A DNA stretch of 64,000 nucleotides from NCBI GenBank assembly GCA_023627715.1, contig JAMAHW010000043.1, positions 186,001-250,000 on the forward strand. Reading direction: 5' to 3'. This DNA comes from Periconia sp. R9002 (Eukaryota > Ascomycota > Dothideomycetes > Pleosporales > Periconiaceae). Shown in pieces: positions 10,823 to 21,978 of the stretch (positions are counted from its first letter, which is position 1; the number at the start of each line of letters is the position of its first letter). The notes under the pieces were generated by a model. The model was not told where the DNA came from. It searched no databases and saw only the letters and a program-made list of their open reading frames with translations. The position numbers and the translations under genes are program-made.

Positions 10823-12009
10823 TGTCAATCGAGTAACTATTTCGTCATCTATGATTCTTTCGTAATAGCAATATCGTCTGGGGTTTGCATCATGTATGAT
10901 TTTAAGCATGGATGAGCATTCATTCCTGACATCCATTGACCATCCTATGCATCTTTGAATGAGACTTGCAAATTGTCTATCATGTCGAGTGTTGTGTTGA
11001 TGTATTCGGGGCTGGAGCAAGAGGGTTCACGCTTATTTCCACCTCAAAGCTTTACAGCGATGCCACGATATTTCAGAAAAAATCATCCCACTTGCATTCG
11101 TAACAATGGGAAGGGAACAAACAAATTGTCACGCCGCCAACATCGCGAAAGCGCGCGAAGCAACGCCATGAAAATAAAGGAGTGAGTAATCAACCAGTCT
11201 TGCCAGACTCACATCAACTGATAGCAAAACCATTTCATGACGAGGAATACTGTGAGCCATGTCGGAGACTCCGACAACCAGTTAAGACGTTTGGGATCCA
11301 GACACGATTCTATGTTGACCGATTCTTCCCTATTAGAAGAAGTCACAGATCTGTTACACCCTCGAGATGATAATCATGACTCAGACACCATGGAACGAGA
11401 AAGAAGGCTCAAGCGCCACTGTATATCTATCAATTAGTGTACATTGGTGTAGTACATCTGCAAGACCTCCCCCAATCCAAGAAGGCCACTTCAAATTCGT
11501 CAACATCAAAATATCGAAATTTGCCTGGCAAGCCATGCTGTTCAATGCATTCATAGGGGTTCTTTCCCTTTGGGTTTATCGATTCTGTGACCCGCAAGAT
11601 GACGCAACAAAAAGGCACTCGTACCTATGATCGATGAGCTCCCAGTTTGATTTCAACAGATGCTGCCTTCAACATCAATATTCGGCACGCGGAAGGAAGA
11701 TTGGAAATTACCACAATTTTTCTATGGGCGTAGATATAAAATGCTTATGAAATGATAGCTTTCCAAATCCAGAATGCCACAGTCAAGATTCGGAATCCAT
11801 CGCATCCCATCCGTACCGCCACGGTGTACACATAGGGGTATAAGCGCCAAAAAGATCTAGGGCATAAATTGTAATTGGTCGATACGATCGGGGATCACAC
11901 TCCTCGGGCGCGGGCCCAGGTATCAGCGGAGGATGAGTCTCGGTACGAGGCAGGTCCGAATCTGGTGGGTAAATTTCTACCCCTTCATCTTTCTAAGTAC
12001 GCGAACAAA
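10823..12009. other. Intergenic; nothing recognised
   Basis: Only short unrelated frames. The sequence is AT-leaning and shows no repeat or domain match I can name. Confidence 0.4.
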
Positions 12010-12810
12010 CTAATTAGCATTTTCATGATCCAATGAGTATGATGCATGACGTACCAAGTTCTTCAAGCGCCGCAGACAGAAACCTTCTAAATCCTCTACG
12101 AAAACGTCGTAGACGTCCATCAGATCGTCGGGCCATCGATTGGACTTTTGGTGGTACCAATCGCATTTTACCTTCACTGCCATGCCCTTCTCTCTCAATG
12201 AGAACAGATTTCGTCTCATTGCTTTCAGACACCTTTGCAACCGGGTATTGCTGCAAATTCCACACAAAGTGATTTTCAGCTTGAAATCCTGAGGGTTCGC
12301 AATGCCCTCTAACGCTGATATACAATCAGCAAGAGAGCTCGGTGTCATCGCCTTTTCTGCCCAAAGGCGCACATCTCCCTGAGTTTCGCGGCAGCATCTA
12401 CTACGGCAAAACTTTGAATTTATGTCAATGCGCAGATCCATTGACCGAATGAGTGAGGCAATATTTCTCGTTGGAAGAAACGTGGAATTTGAAAGGCAAT
12501 GGCGGAGGGTAAGTGCCTCGCAGACTCGGATGTGAGTGTATTGGATACGATTTGCAACTTGACACAACTCGCGTTCGATGGTTTCTCCGACTTCCACTTT
12601 GTGATGCGACCCGTTATCGTCTTCAAATTTGATCGTTCTGTATCGCTCTTTGTCCATGACTTCGAGGAGCGGGTTCAATTCATATCTCCGATTGCGCTTT
12701 TCTAGCAGAGGTTGCAACAAGTGCTCATATATGCAATCTCGTATCTCCCGTGGACATTTCCTCCACATTATGGAACAAACACCACGAACAAAATTGAAGC
12801 TATACTTCAT
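12010..12810 (-). CDS. Single-exon PREIR..IY (F-box/2EXR-like) hypothetical protein, 266 aa
   Basis: Begins MKYSFNF and within the first 30 residues has CPREIRDCIYEHLLQPLL, the 'LPxEIRxxIYxxLL' signature that opens a very large family of Dothideomycete proteins often labelled F-box-like or 2EXR. The rest alternates charged helices with Cys-rich pieces (FCRSRCCRE, LCGICSNTRLQRCLK) and ends in RRLKNLVRHASYS. There is no membrane segment. These proteins are thought to be substrate-recognition or scaffold proteins, but no member's role can be assigned here. The gene has no intron and lies alone. Confidence 0.6.
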   Translation of the reverse strand: MKYSFNFVRGVCSIMWRKCPREIRDCIYEHLLQPLLEKRNRRYELNPLLEVMDKERYRTIKFEDDNGSHHKVEVGETIERELCQVANRIQYTHIRVCEALTLRHCLSNSTFLPTRNIASLIRSMDLRIDINSKFCRSRCCRETQGDVRLWAEKAMTPSSLADCISALEGIANPQDFKLKITLCGICSNTRLQRCLKAMRRNLFSLREKGMAVKVKCDWYHQKSNRWPDDLMDVYDVFVEDLEGFCLRRLKNLVRHASYSLDHENAN

Positions 12811-13775
12811 GCCGGTACCCTCCGTGCGGTTACCGTGATAGGATCTGTTCCAGATGTGAATTTAGAATTATGAGCAGGGTGATGAAAAACGTACAACCGC
12901 AAGAAACAGTGACCGATTACCAAATTTCCAGGCTCGATGGCGTCAATTTCTTGACGAAAGCTGCTCCACCAGGCTCCTTTATGGGATGACAATAATATGG
13001 GAGTATCGGGTCTTAGACGCTGACCCTGCGCTACTCCTACGCTTATGCTTCACATATGACATAAGCCTGAGTACCTCAAAATGCAGAGTTTCGCTGCACT
13101 CACTGGGGATCGTTGCGATCGAAAGGTGGGATACAATTCGATTCATTGGGATACGGTACGCCAACTTCGTCCTCTCCGATGGAACTGCACATTCGACGTT
13201 AGCCAAAGGTACCTCCAAATGCAGTGTTTCGCTCCACTTACGAGTCGACCTCTCCATCATGGTTGTAGCGCGTCATATTAACCTCAGATGCTTGCATTTT
13301 AGATTGTGTTTAGTCTGGTGGTGGTGGTAGTGAGAAGTATGTATTCAGGTACTGGCAAGTCCCGGACTGAGCGGTTCCTTCTTCTCGCCTAAGATAAGCA
13401 CCGAGGCACCTTACCCTTTCTGTCGTCATCACAGCCAATGTGAGCAATATAGTGAAGTCTGAGCTACTCGCGCCACACCGCCATTCCGGTTGGTTATTTA
13501 TGAATTGCTGTCGCCAGTTGAAAAATAAAAACAAATATCATCAATTGAATTTGCCTGTATTGACCACTAGCAGCGGCATAAATGATATGGACGTAGTATA
13601 TATAATTGAGCATACCATTGTTAACATTGAATTCTGCCCAGCGAGTCAAATGTGCCATACCACGAACCTACGTATTGCTCGGTGCCAATTCCATCTTTTC
13701 CAATTGATTGTTATCATATGACCTGTAAGACTTGGAGTGAAGCCTTTTGTTTTATCCGTCCCAGCTTTCCGGCTT
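12811..13775. other. Intergenic with a diverged direct repeat
   Basis: Bases ~13069-13102 and ~13203-13236 form a diverged ~33-bp direct repeat (shared core AAATGCAG-GTTTCGCT-CACT). Read on the minus strand both give SETLH-EV. No gene model is supported. Confidence 0.35.
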
Positions 13776-14591
13776 TCAAGGCAACGTTAATGCTACAGTC
13801 GCATTGGTTCCAGACCGGAAAGCCAAGGAAGCTGTCATTTGGATGGGCGGCGGAGAGTTCGCCGTATAGATCGCCACGGAATTCGACACATTGCAAAGCA
13901 AGGTTGACACTGAAATGCTGGGAAGGCACTCATGGGAATGGCAGGGCGTCTCAATATGCTCGCAATGTCTCTCATTGTCCGACTGTTTGGCCAAGATCGA
14001 AGCAATTATATGTATGAAGTCGTTTTTGAGAAGATCCATTGGCATGTGTTCCAGCTGAGCCTCGACAGTTATATCGATGATTCCAGTGTTAACCACCATA
14101 TCATTGGGTGTTTTGGTTTTGATGCCAGGAATCACAAACTTTCGATTCTTTTCGCAACCGCCGATCTTGTCTGGGCAAAGATCATGAAGAGCAGCGACGG
14201 TGGCATTATACAGTGCGTTGCCAGTGAGTTCACCAACTGGAACCCTTTCTTCGCCCACCTCGGCGACAATATAAGGGAGATTCTGTGGTCGAATAGGATT
14301 GTGGCTCTTCGAGTATTGGGGCAGCTTCGGGGGTATGGGTGGAACTTCCGCTTCGGGTATGTAGTCATGAATACGTTGCCAGGGCTCAGGTTTTCTGCCG
14401 GGTATTGGGTGCAGAATCCTCGCGGGAGTAGCGAGTGGCTCCGAAGTCGACGCTGCAGATGGTGCTAGTTTAGTAGATTAACAATCCAGAAGCTAGCAAA
14501 AGCTGTACAGGAGGTGACCAGACTCACTTTTAAGTATAATCGCAGGAGTGGCTGCAGCTATTGTCGCAGAAAGAATCGTAACGAACTGCAT
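13776..14591 (-). CDS. Secreted six-cysteine protein, 250 aa, 2 exons
   Basis: Exon 1 (14591-14528) encodes MQFVTILSATIAAATPAI, a short signal peptide. A 63-nt intron (donor GTGAGT at 14527, acceptor CTAG) leads to exon 2 (14464-13776); the join keeps frame (753 nt). After the signal comes a Pro-rich segment (HPIPGRKPEPWQ, PPIPPKLPQ), then a compact part with six Cys (DLCPDKIGGCEKN, HCEHIETPCHSHEC, LLCNVSN) and potential N-glycosylation sites. This is the general pattern of small secreted fungal proteins, including candidate effectors, but no named family is recognised and no activity should be inferred. The plus-strand frames at 13652-14468 are shadows. Confidence 0.62.
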
Positions 14592-14926
14592 GGCGTTGAA
14601 AGATTGACCGTCAGATAAAGCCTGTTGTTCTGAGCGATGCACTAAAAACGAGGAGTGAGACAAGGAACGAGAAAATGAAGTTAGAAGTGAAGGAGTTCAG
14701 ATTTAGGAGAATCAGATAGAGTGTGGTAATACCCAGATGGCGATTTCCTGATTGGCATTCAGATAGTTGAGGTGTTCCTTCCCCATATCCACACCTTCGG
14801 CCGTCACATTGCCGCACGAAAGATCATTGATGTGGATTGTAAAACACACTGTCTTAATTGAAGTAAAAGACGCCCACACTGTACAGATGCATCATTCTTG
14901 CTGCAAGCAGGGCAAAGAGAACCTCT
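14592..14926. other. Spacer upstream of the secreted gene
   Basis: Contains the minus-strand promoter of the secreted protein gene and the 3' flank of the next minus-strand gene. No further signal seen. Confidence 0.4.
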
Positions 14927-15664
14927 TCACAAGAACACCAACTCGGTTCCCTTGGGGCTAATACAGATATCCTCCTGCCCGGCTTTCGCATTCCTCCTTC
15001 TCCATGAAAATTTTCCCATCTTCTCTTTCTCGCCCTTCGTAAGCGGAATCTCCGCCCTCATCACACCAATAGGCTGCAAAACCTCAAATTTGATTTCTTC
15101 TTCCTTCTCCTCATCACTACTCCAATTTATTTGATCTTGCCTTTCCCCTCTTTCCTTTCTATCCCTCAACTCCTTATCAACACTATACTCCAAATCAAAC
15201 ACGCCCCTCTTTGGGATCTTAGGTTTAACAGATACAGATCCAGGCACGCGATGCGTAGGCGGAAACTTGAGGAGTCCTCTCAGCACCTCAGATGGCCTTT
15301 GTCCGGTTAGAAGGCAGGCGGTGCGGAGTTCGGTAGTGACGGTTTCGCGTAAGGCGTCATAATGAACTTCAAGTTGTGCCATGCGTTGCTTAACATCGCT
15401 ACGACTGCCGTAGAACCAGCCGCGCCATATGGCTTCGATTTGGCGAGATATGAGGATTAGGTTGTGCATCTTTTGCGCGAGGGAGTGAGAAATGCGGACT
15501 GCAGGGTGTGGGGTGGTTATGGACGGGTGCGATAGCGTCGGCCCGGTGATCTCGTCGGTAGGAGACTGATTTCGCTTTTTGCGCGTAGTTCTGGGTGTGC
15601 TGGATGAGGAGGGGGTGCGTTTGCGCTTAAGATTCTTCTTGGGCGGGGACGTTCGAGGCGGCAT
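14927..15664 (-). CDS. Basic, probably nuclear hypothetical protein, 245 aa
   Basis: Single-exon frame starting MPPRTSPPKKNLKRKRTPSS. The first ~40 residues are Lys/Arg/Ser/Pro-rich with overlapping candidate nuclear localisation signals (KKNLKRKR, TTRKKRNQ). A central helical domain (about 60-140: SLAQKMHNLILISRQIEA, WFYGSRSDVKQRMAQLE, ALRETVTTELRTACLL) looks folded and predicts helical. The C-terminus is acidic then basic (SSDEEKEEEIKFEV, KGEKEKMGKFSWRRRN). The regular composition and clean ATG support a real gene. Family not recognised. A DNA- or chromatin-linked role is only an inference from charge. Confidence 0.58.
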   Translation of the reverse strand: MPPRTSPPKKNLKRKRTPSSSSTPRTTRKKRNQSPTDEITGPTLSHPSITTPHPAVRISHSLAQKMHNLILISRQIEAIWRGWFYGSRSDVKQRMAQLEVHYDALRETVTTELRTACLLTGQRPSEVLRGLLKFPPTHRVPGSVSVKPKIPKRGVFDLEYSVDKELRDRKERGERQDQINWSSDEEKEEEIKFEVLQPIGVMRAEIPLTKGEKEKMGKFSWRRRNAKAGQEDICISPKGTELVFL

Positions 15665-18059
15665 AATGAGTGGCTGTTTTTGTTAATCTCAAAGAGCCCG
15701 GTGAAGTCTGGATTAGGGTATCTGATAAAGCCAACCTGTTGTATCGTTTGTGTTGTTGGGATGTTAGACAAAAGTGATACTGATGGACGCTCGGTTGCAA
15801 TGTTGATTTGAATATGGGTAAGATCAGGTAGAAAACTGAAGCCTCAAAAAGAGAATGATGTCAAATCAAGTGTCAAAGAAGATGCAGTCGCTTCAAAGTT
15901 GTTGCCAAGAACACAAATTGGAATAATACTACAATATGATTGTGTGTTTCCCCTTGTTCATGTAGTCAAAGAAATTATCTGTGGTGCGTGATAACCAAAC
16001 AAAGACATGCCAGACATCACGAAATATGCACGAGGTAGACTTCTTTGTTCTGATCAACTTTTGATTTTATTAATAGCCTTTTCTTAACTATTCGCAAGGT
16101 GCAGTAGGTAATCTATGTCGTCTTTGTTTCTTAATCATTGATGAAAAGTTGCATTCTGTGAGTGGTGGTACTTGACTCCACGTCGTAAAATTACTCGAAA
16201 ACAGTTATTAGCTACTCTTCAACATGTATTTCAGCTCATGCCATACGTAGAAACATAGTATCAGCTTAGAGCAGTTGGGTTACTTGTGGTATCTAACAGG
16301 AATAAAAATGACAATGACGACGTTCGTTACACACGTGATAAAGCCGAGAAGCCCATGCCGTAATGATGATTCTCTGAAACCACACTTCCCATTGAAGTAT
16401 GATTGATAACAATATTTGTACCAAACTTCTTTGTAGTTAAGGCCGCCCACCTTGTTTTTATCACTCCTCTTAGACATTTTTTGTAAGGTAGAACACCAGC
16501 TAACTATTCAAAAATAATGAAAATAAAATTTGTACCAAAAATGGTCCCATCTGATGGCTTGGAGATTTCCCCCGCCTTTTTTTTAAATCGTAAGACCCGG
16601 GAAGCATTAGCCTAGAATGGCGCTCCAAAGTCCTTACACTAAGTGCACCGTGGGCTTTATGAGAGGGTTCGGACAGTTGCCTGTCAGCCCGTCCTGACCG
16701 AGGACGTTACCAAGTGTTACCTCCTACCTGTGTCGATACCCAGGGTAGCAATACTCTGTGAGAATCAATTTCAAATTCCATGAGAAAGTTCGGCACTCAT
16801 CTGGGGAATAATCAATGTTGGTATCCAATTTCTACCATTGTGGATATATTATTGAAAGTTTTCGTGATAGTTAACTATAATGCCTCTATCTGAACCGTGA
16901 GGATCCCGAGAGGTGGGTAAAACAGATATAGTTTCTTCGTAGCAATATGTCTGTCAAGCAATCATAAAGGAATGTTCCCTCTCTCTATCAGATGGTTCTA
17001 CAACCTTGCGTTTGTGGGGCACGGGGTTCCGGTATCAACATTTAATATGAATCTAGTTCGTCAAAAACACTTATTTGATTCGAGCTTTGCCTTTCATTCT
17101 TTTTTCTTGTTGCTGTTTGACTTGCTTTGTGCTCATATAAGTATCAATAACTACTCTCCCTTACGTGACTGAATATCATCAACTGTCATTCCGATCTCAT
17201 AGATCTTTACCCGACATTTATGGAAGTTGTTATGCCAGAAACGTAGACTAGAAAACGAATGGTGTTGACTAAATAGGCGGATGGTATTAATCCAACCGGT
17301 AGAATACAGACATTGATGTGCCCACGTCAAGAAAGTATATATTAAAAACACGAATCCCAAAATGCCTTGCGAGGCGGAGCATAATAGCACAACATAAACC
17401 ATCGACCGGCCAAGCGAACGGAATACGAAGAAGTGTGAGACGGGAAAGGCGCAGCAGCAAAAGCTTGCGCAAGCTTTTCTGCTCCGCTCACTTTCCGCCC
17501 TCTACAGTCAAACTTATAGTCTTAGGGGTAGGCTGATGCGAATTTTCTTCTGAAAGGGCAAAATGGGAAGATAAACTGCATAGCTTTGGTTGGACAAAAG
17601 GGAGAAATACTTTGATATCATTGATGTTGAAGAGTTAGGAGGCTGCTGCTTAGTCATCCTCGAAAGAAGACTGGCGTACGTGGTTCTGCTGTTGCACGAG
17701 AAGTAGGCTTATGGAGATTATATAGTCTATTATCGCAGTGCTGCTTAAGTAGTATTGATGTAGAAGCTTTCTATAATTAGTGACTTCAACAAGAATTTGT
17801 TGCAAGTGGGGTGTAAGAAGAGCGGGAGTATCGAGATAGTGGGGGCCCGTGCACTTCGGGTTCTCCCACAGCCTCACACTACTGCCTCGAAACGCGCGTA
17901 ACGGTCTAAAGCTCGATGAGACGGTTATAACCCGTCGCTCGGCCATCATGTAAAACCATTCTTGTCTCTGCATCACCCATAGGCTCCAAGGAAGCTGTAA
18001 CCTCTCCCATTCGCTCCACCACTTTGGATACCGCACTCTGTGATGGTATCGATGACGCC
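15665..18059. other. AT-rich gene-poor stretch
   Basis: About 2.4 kb with visibly more A/T than the flanks and only short frames. It includes interspersed repeat copy B. RIP-type decay is possible, but I could not compute dinucleotide indices. Confidence 0.5.
16672..16783 (+). repeat. Short interspersed repeat, copy B (SINE-like)
   Basis: Shows GTTGCCTGTCAGCCCGTCC, A-box-like TGACCGAGGACGTTAC, B-box-like TGTGTCGATACCCAGGG, then AGCAATACTCTGTGAGAATCAA and a TTTCAAATTCC tail. It matches copy A at roughly 85% by eye over about 105 bp. The upstream part is diverged. Confidence 0.82.
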
Positions 18060-19692
18060 ATGCTAGACGCCGCTCTACCCAGTAAGTATGCATCATCTAA
18101 ACCTTCCCCACACAATTGAATAGTGTATTCATTAGCCTTGTATAGCCTTCTTTCTCAAGCCCTCGGCGGATAAAGTCAAATACCATGAGTCGTTCTACTT
18201 CACCCAGCATGGCTCTGACCCAGAGGCTGCCTACGCCCTCACGAGCGTGGATCCCGCCTCGCAGGCAGCCAAAAACACGTACGCTGTAGCGCTATTCGAC
18301 TCCTATAATCCCGAGATTCTGTACGGAGAGGTCCTATCTAAGCCGGGGTGGACACAACCCACACTATCTCAGGACGAGATTCGTAGGAATGGAGGTGTCC
18401 CGCCCCCGCCCCAACCCATCTTCCCAACCGAGTTCGCGATTCAACTTTACAATCCAGACCAGCAGGTTCTTGTTAAGCAGCAGTCGAGCAAATGGAGCGG
18501 AACCACCTCGTACGAGTTCAGTCTGCCCCAAACCACATTCCGCACCCCGAGCGCATCTGCCCTCGACCGCAGCCAGAACGATCCCGGCGCCGATGCTTCG
18601 ACCCCACAAGTCAACTTTGCTTGGCGCAAGGAAGGCCGTATAGGCAAGGATATGACGTGCTATCTCACGGGCAAATCCACTGATCCTACCGGCAAGAAGG
18701 CAAAAAAGTACAGGGAGCCCGACATTGCCATCGCCATGTTCACCGGCCTCAAAGAGTTGACAATACTAGAATCCAACCTGCACAGGGTGGATATAGAAGA
18801 CTACAAGGGTTTGGAGGTGGTGATAATGCTGAGTGGAGCCGTTATCCGGGACCTCTTCTTCACCAGCCCCAAGGAAGCATACCATATTGTCGACCCGTAT
18901 TCGCGAAAGAACAGCGGTGGTGTTAGGGGCAGGAAAGGTTCATCTCCGCTTGAGCCGTCCAGCATCACACCTCCAGTAATGACGCCACGACCGCCCCAGC
19001 AGCAGCCCCCACAACAGCCGCCACGTCCTTCAGGAAACTCGGTGCAGGCCAATGGTCTGTACAACCTCCCTTCCCGCAATGACGCTAAACGTGCCTCACT
19101 ATCTCCACTCCAGACCAATGGTCAATCTGCACAACGTCTGGACCCACGAAGTCAATGGGAGATTGATGTCGAGACGGAGCGTCTCAAGGCGGAAGTGGAA
19201 GCTGAAGCACGGGAACAGAAGCGACAGGCCGAGATACGTCGCAAACAGCAAGCTGAGGAAGAAGTACGCAAAACACGAGAGTTTTTGCAGAATGAGGAGC
19301 GCAAGAAACATGAGGCGGAAAAGGAGCGAAGGAGACGCCAAGCTGAGGTCGATGAGGAAACAGAGCGGTTACGCCGCCAGTTTGGAGACCAAAGCAATCT
19401 CCTCCCGCCAGCCCAGCCACAGCAACGACACTCTGCGCCTCATCTACAGGGACAGCACCGTTACAGCCCTTCCGCTCCCTTGGCGCCCGCTCCATCATCT
19501 CGCCCCCCACAAGGCCCGTACCTGCAACCGCATGGACCACAGCCCACTGCGTCCCAAAGCACTTTCTTCAGCAACGGACTACCGAAACCGGCTGGCCAGC
19601 AGAAGATGAAGAAGAAGAGCTTCTGGGGATTACGAAGCTCTAGCGAGACGGGCTCGAACACACTCAAGAAGAAACAAAGCAGTATGTTTTAG
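18060..19692 (+). CDS. Conserved Pezizomycotina protein with C-terminal coiled coil, 522 aa
   Basis: Two exons (18060-18081 and 18146-19692; 64-nt intron, in frame) give MLDAALPTFFLKPSADKVKYHESFYFTQHG. The N-terminal ~220 residues form a conserved globular part (KNTYAVALFDSYNPEILYGEV, PTEFAIQLYNPDQQVLVKQQ, FAWRKEGRIGKDMTCYLTGKS, DIAIAMF). Next comes a Pro/Gln-rich linker, then a long Glu/Lys/Arg/Gln coiled coil (about 300-390, SQWEIDVETERLKAEVEAEA onward), a Pro/Gln low-complexity stretch, and a basic tail (KMKKKSFWGLRSSSE). I recall this architecture as a widely conserved uncharacterised fungal protein. The frame upstream of 18060 is also open without an ATG, so the first exon may be longer or different. 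Function unknown. Confidence 0.75.
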
Positions 19693-21138
19693 TTTGATTT
19701 GGACTCACTTAGCGTGGAAGATATCATGAAAGGCCAAGAAGTGCGAATAGGAATTGGAGATTACGCGATTCGAATTAGCGTTGCATTACTGGGAGTTTAG
19801 GTTGGAGTTCATCACTGGTTATCATGTAACATTGAAGGTTGCTACCTTTGTCCCATCAGGTGACAAGTTCCCACCGGAAGCCCCCGACATACAATCTGTG
19901 TGAGAGCTTACTTTGTTCTATCCCTTGTATTCACCCTCTACAACAAGGAATAAATCTTATAGTAGGGAGAGAAGAGGACATGAAAGAGAGCTCTTTCTTA
20001 TGTATTCTCTACTCACTTATAAAATCGGCAAAAATATCTTTTTCCTGTGTAAGTGAAATGTGATTTTAAAGCTCTTTTGTGGCAAATTTTCGAGACAAGA
20101 AGAGCTACATAATTTAATGTGGCGGTGGAGGATACATAAGAGAGATCGCCCTTTCATGCCTTCTTCTCTCTTTACCATAGGCTTTATCTAACACGTATCA
20201 GAGCGGTAGATACAGCGATCAATAGAAGAAGATTGCCTCACACAAAAGGCATTCTCATTGCTTTCTGTTCTTGTAATGGATTTCATCATTAAGTTTTGCG
20301 TTTGAATTGAAGCCAACTACCCCAGGTGCATCGCAATATGTATATCCATGTACTTACACTCAATTTCTTGCTTTCCCACTCCTCTTCCCCTCCTCTTCAC
20401 TATGCCTTCTCCCTGCAGATCAATCATTCTCTAGTCACCCATACATGTATAAAAGGTGCAATTCTAATCGAACTATCCGCTACAAACTTCGGTCACACCC
20501 CATGCCAGTAACTGGCGGACCCATCAAATCAACGGGTCCCGCGAATACGCTCTCACCTACGTGATTCTGGGTCTGGGAACCAATGTTTCCGACTTCAACG
20601 TTCCTTTGTTGCATGACTTCAACTAAATAGGCGCAGGTGTATCATGCTTGAATTAATTGATAATGTGGTAAAAGAGGAACTGAAGCAGGGCTTCAAGGCC
20701 AATATTACCACCGAGCAGAATCGAGATCTGATACACGAGAGCTTACAAAAAGCGCAGATTGTCCATGGTAGTGGAGTGTTTTTTTTTTCAGCTTTGAACC
20801 TTCAGCAGGTGTTCTACTTCAAAAAAAAAGTGAGTGATGAAGAAATGTGGGCAGTCTTAACTACTAAAACGAGTATAGAAGTCGTGGCTTCGACCATAAC
20901 TCCAGAGAATGACAATATTGAAAGTGTACATACCTACATATAAGTATGTACATACTCAATCAATGCGTGCCCACATGTGCAGGTGGTGATTGCAGCTCAC
21001 GTGAGTGCTGCGGGAAGAAAAGAAACTCATTGGTCAGATCTCACCGTGACTTCTAGAAACACCAGAGAAGCAACTCGATACCTCGAACCAGACATTTAAA
21101 CCTCAACTCCTCCTCAAATAATTGTCAAATCTTTCTAC
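19693..21138. other. Intergenic; one weak ORF
   Basis: A 99-codon plus-strand frame at 20644-20943 (MLELIDNVVKEELKQGF...) contains long T and A runs and is unsupported. A CACGTG motif lies at about 20999, 140 bp upstream of the next gene. Confidence 0.4.
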
Positions 21139-21594
21139 ATGACCCTTTTAAGACGCTTCCTCCTCCTTCCACTTCTCCCTCAGCTATCTTACGGCATCAC
21201 TACTACCTCCACATCCACCAAACGCCTCCTCACCTGCGCCAACCCTCTCTATCGAACCATGGCCACAGCCAACACCACATCTCCCGCAGCCCCAGCCAGC
21301 ACAGCAAACACAGCAGAAGCTCCTTCTGGTGTGGAGAATGCACCGCAGCAACCCCTTGCCCTCCCTGAGCCACCGGCTGACGACAAATCCATCCAGCTCG
21401 ATGTGAGCAGCGGTGAAGGCATCAAACTAGACCACCTCGGACCCATGGTCGTAAATCGCGATGGCACGCTGAGTCGCATTGGAAATTGGGCGGAGATGAC
21501 GGAGATTGAGCGGCGGAACACATTGAGAGTTTTGGGGAAGAGGAATCAACTACGAATGGATACCATCAAGGCGGAGGAGGGTGCGGAGAAATAA
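21139..21594 (+). CDS. Small conserved protein with 'LGPMVVNxDGTLSRIxNW' motif, 151 aa
   Basis: The N-terminus (MTLLRRFLLLPLLPQLSYG, then Ser/Thr-rich) is hydrophobic with early Arg and looks like a mitochondrial presequence or a signal anchor. A disordered Ala/Pro/Thr linker follows. The conserved core is the C-terminal ~50 residues: LDHLGPMVVNRDGTLSRIGN, then WAEMTEIERRNTLRVLGKRN. That motif recurs in small fungal and bacterial proteins of unknown function. An internal Met at residue 41 (MATANTT) could start a cytosolic form. Single exon. Confidence 0.78.
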   Translation: MTLLRRFLLLPLLPQLSYGITTTSTSTKRLLTCANPLYRTMATANTTSPAAPASTANTAEAPSGVENAPQQPLALPEPPADDKSIQLDVSSGEGIKLDHLGPMVVNRDGTLSRIGNWAEMTEIERRNTLRVLGKRNQLRMDTIKAEEGAEK

Positions 21595-21978
21595 TGGGAT
21601 TCCATCTCGGGGCAAGCTCGAATGCGTATGTTCGGAACGTCGCTAATGTTGTACTTGTACGATCGAAATGCATAATGAGAAAGGTCAAGTTCTTCAGATG
21701 CCGGATTTACTGCTCGTGCGCCAGCCGTGAAAAGAAAATACACATGTGCAGAGAAGGTTGGATGACAGGCTGAGAGCCATCCATAGCACATGACGTCAAG
21801 CGCTCCGCCCCGCGTCTTTCTACCTCCAAAACCAAACATCCAGAAAACAACTCTTCTCATCCGAACTCCACAATAAGATAAAATAGGCCTTATCTTCTCC
21901 AGACATATCCCTGCCTGTCCCATCTGAACTCCGAAACCGCACGTACATACTAAACATATTTACTACCCATCATCCATC

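Noticed and set aside
17650..18115. Minus-strand frames overlapping the 5' end of the coiled-coil gene
   Set aside because: They conflict with the spliced plus-strand start and contain no recognised sequence; however, the first exon of the plus-strand gene is itself uncertain.
20644..20943. 99-codon plus-strand frame
   Set aside because: Contains T9 and A9 runs, no domain and no conserved motif; judged chance.
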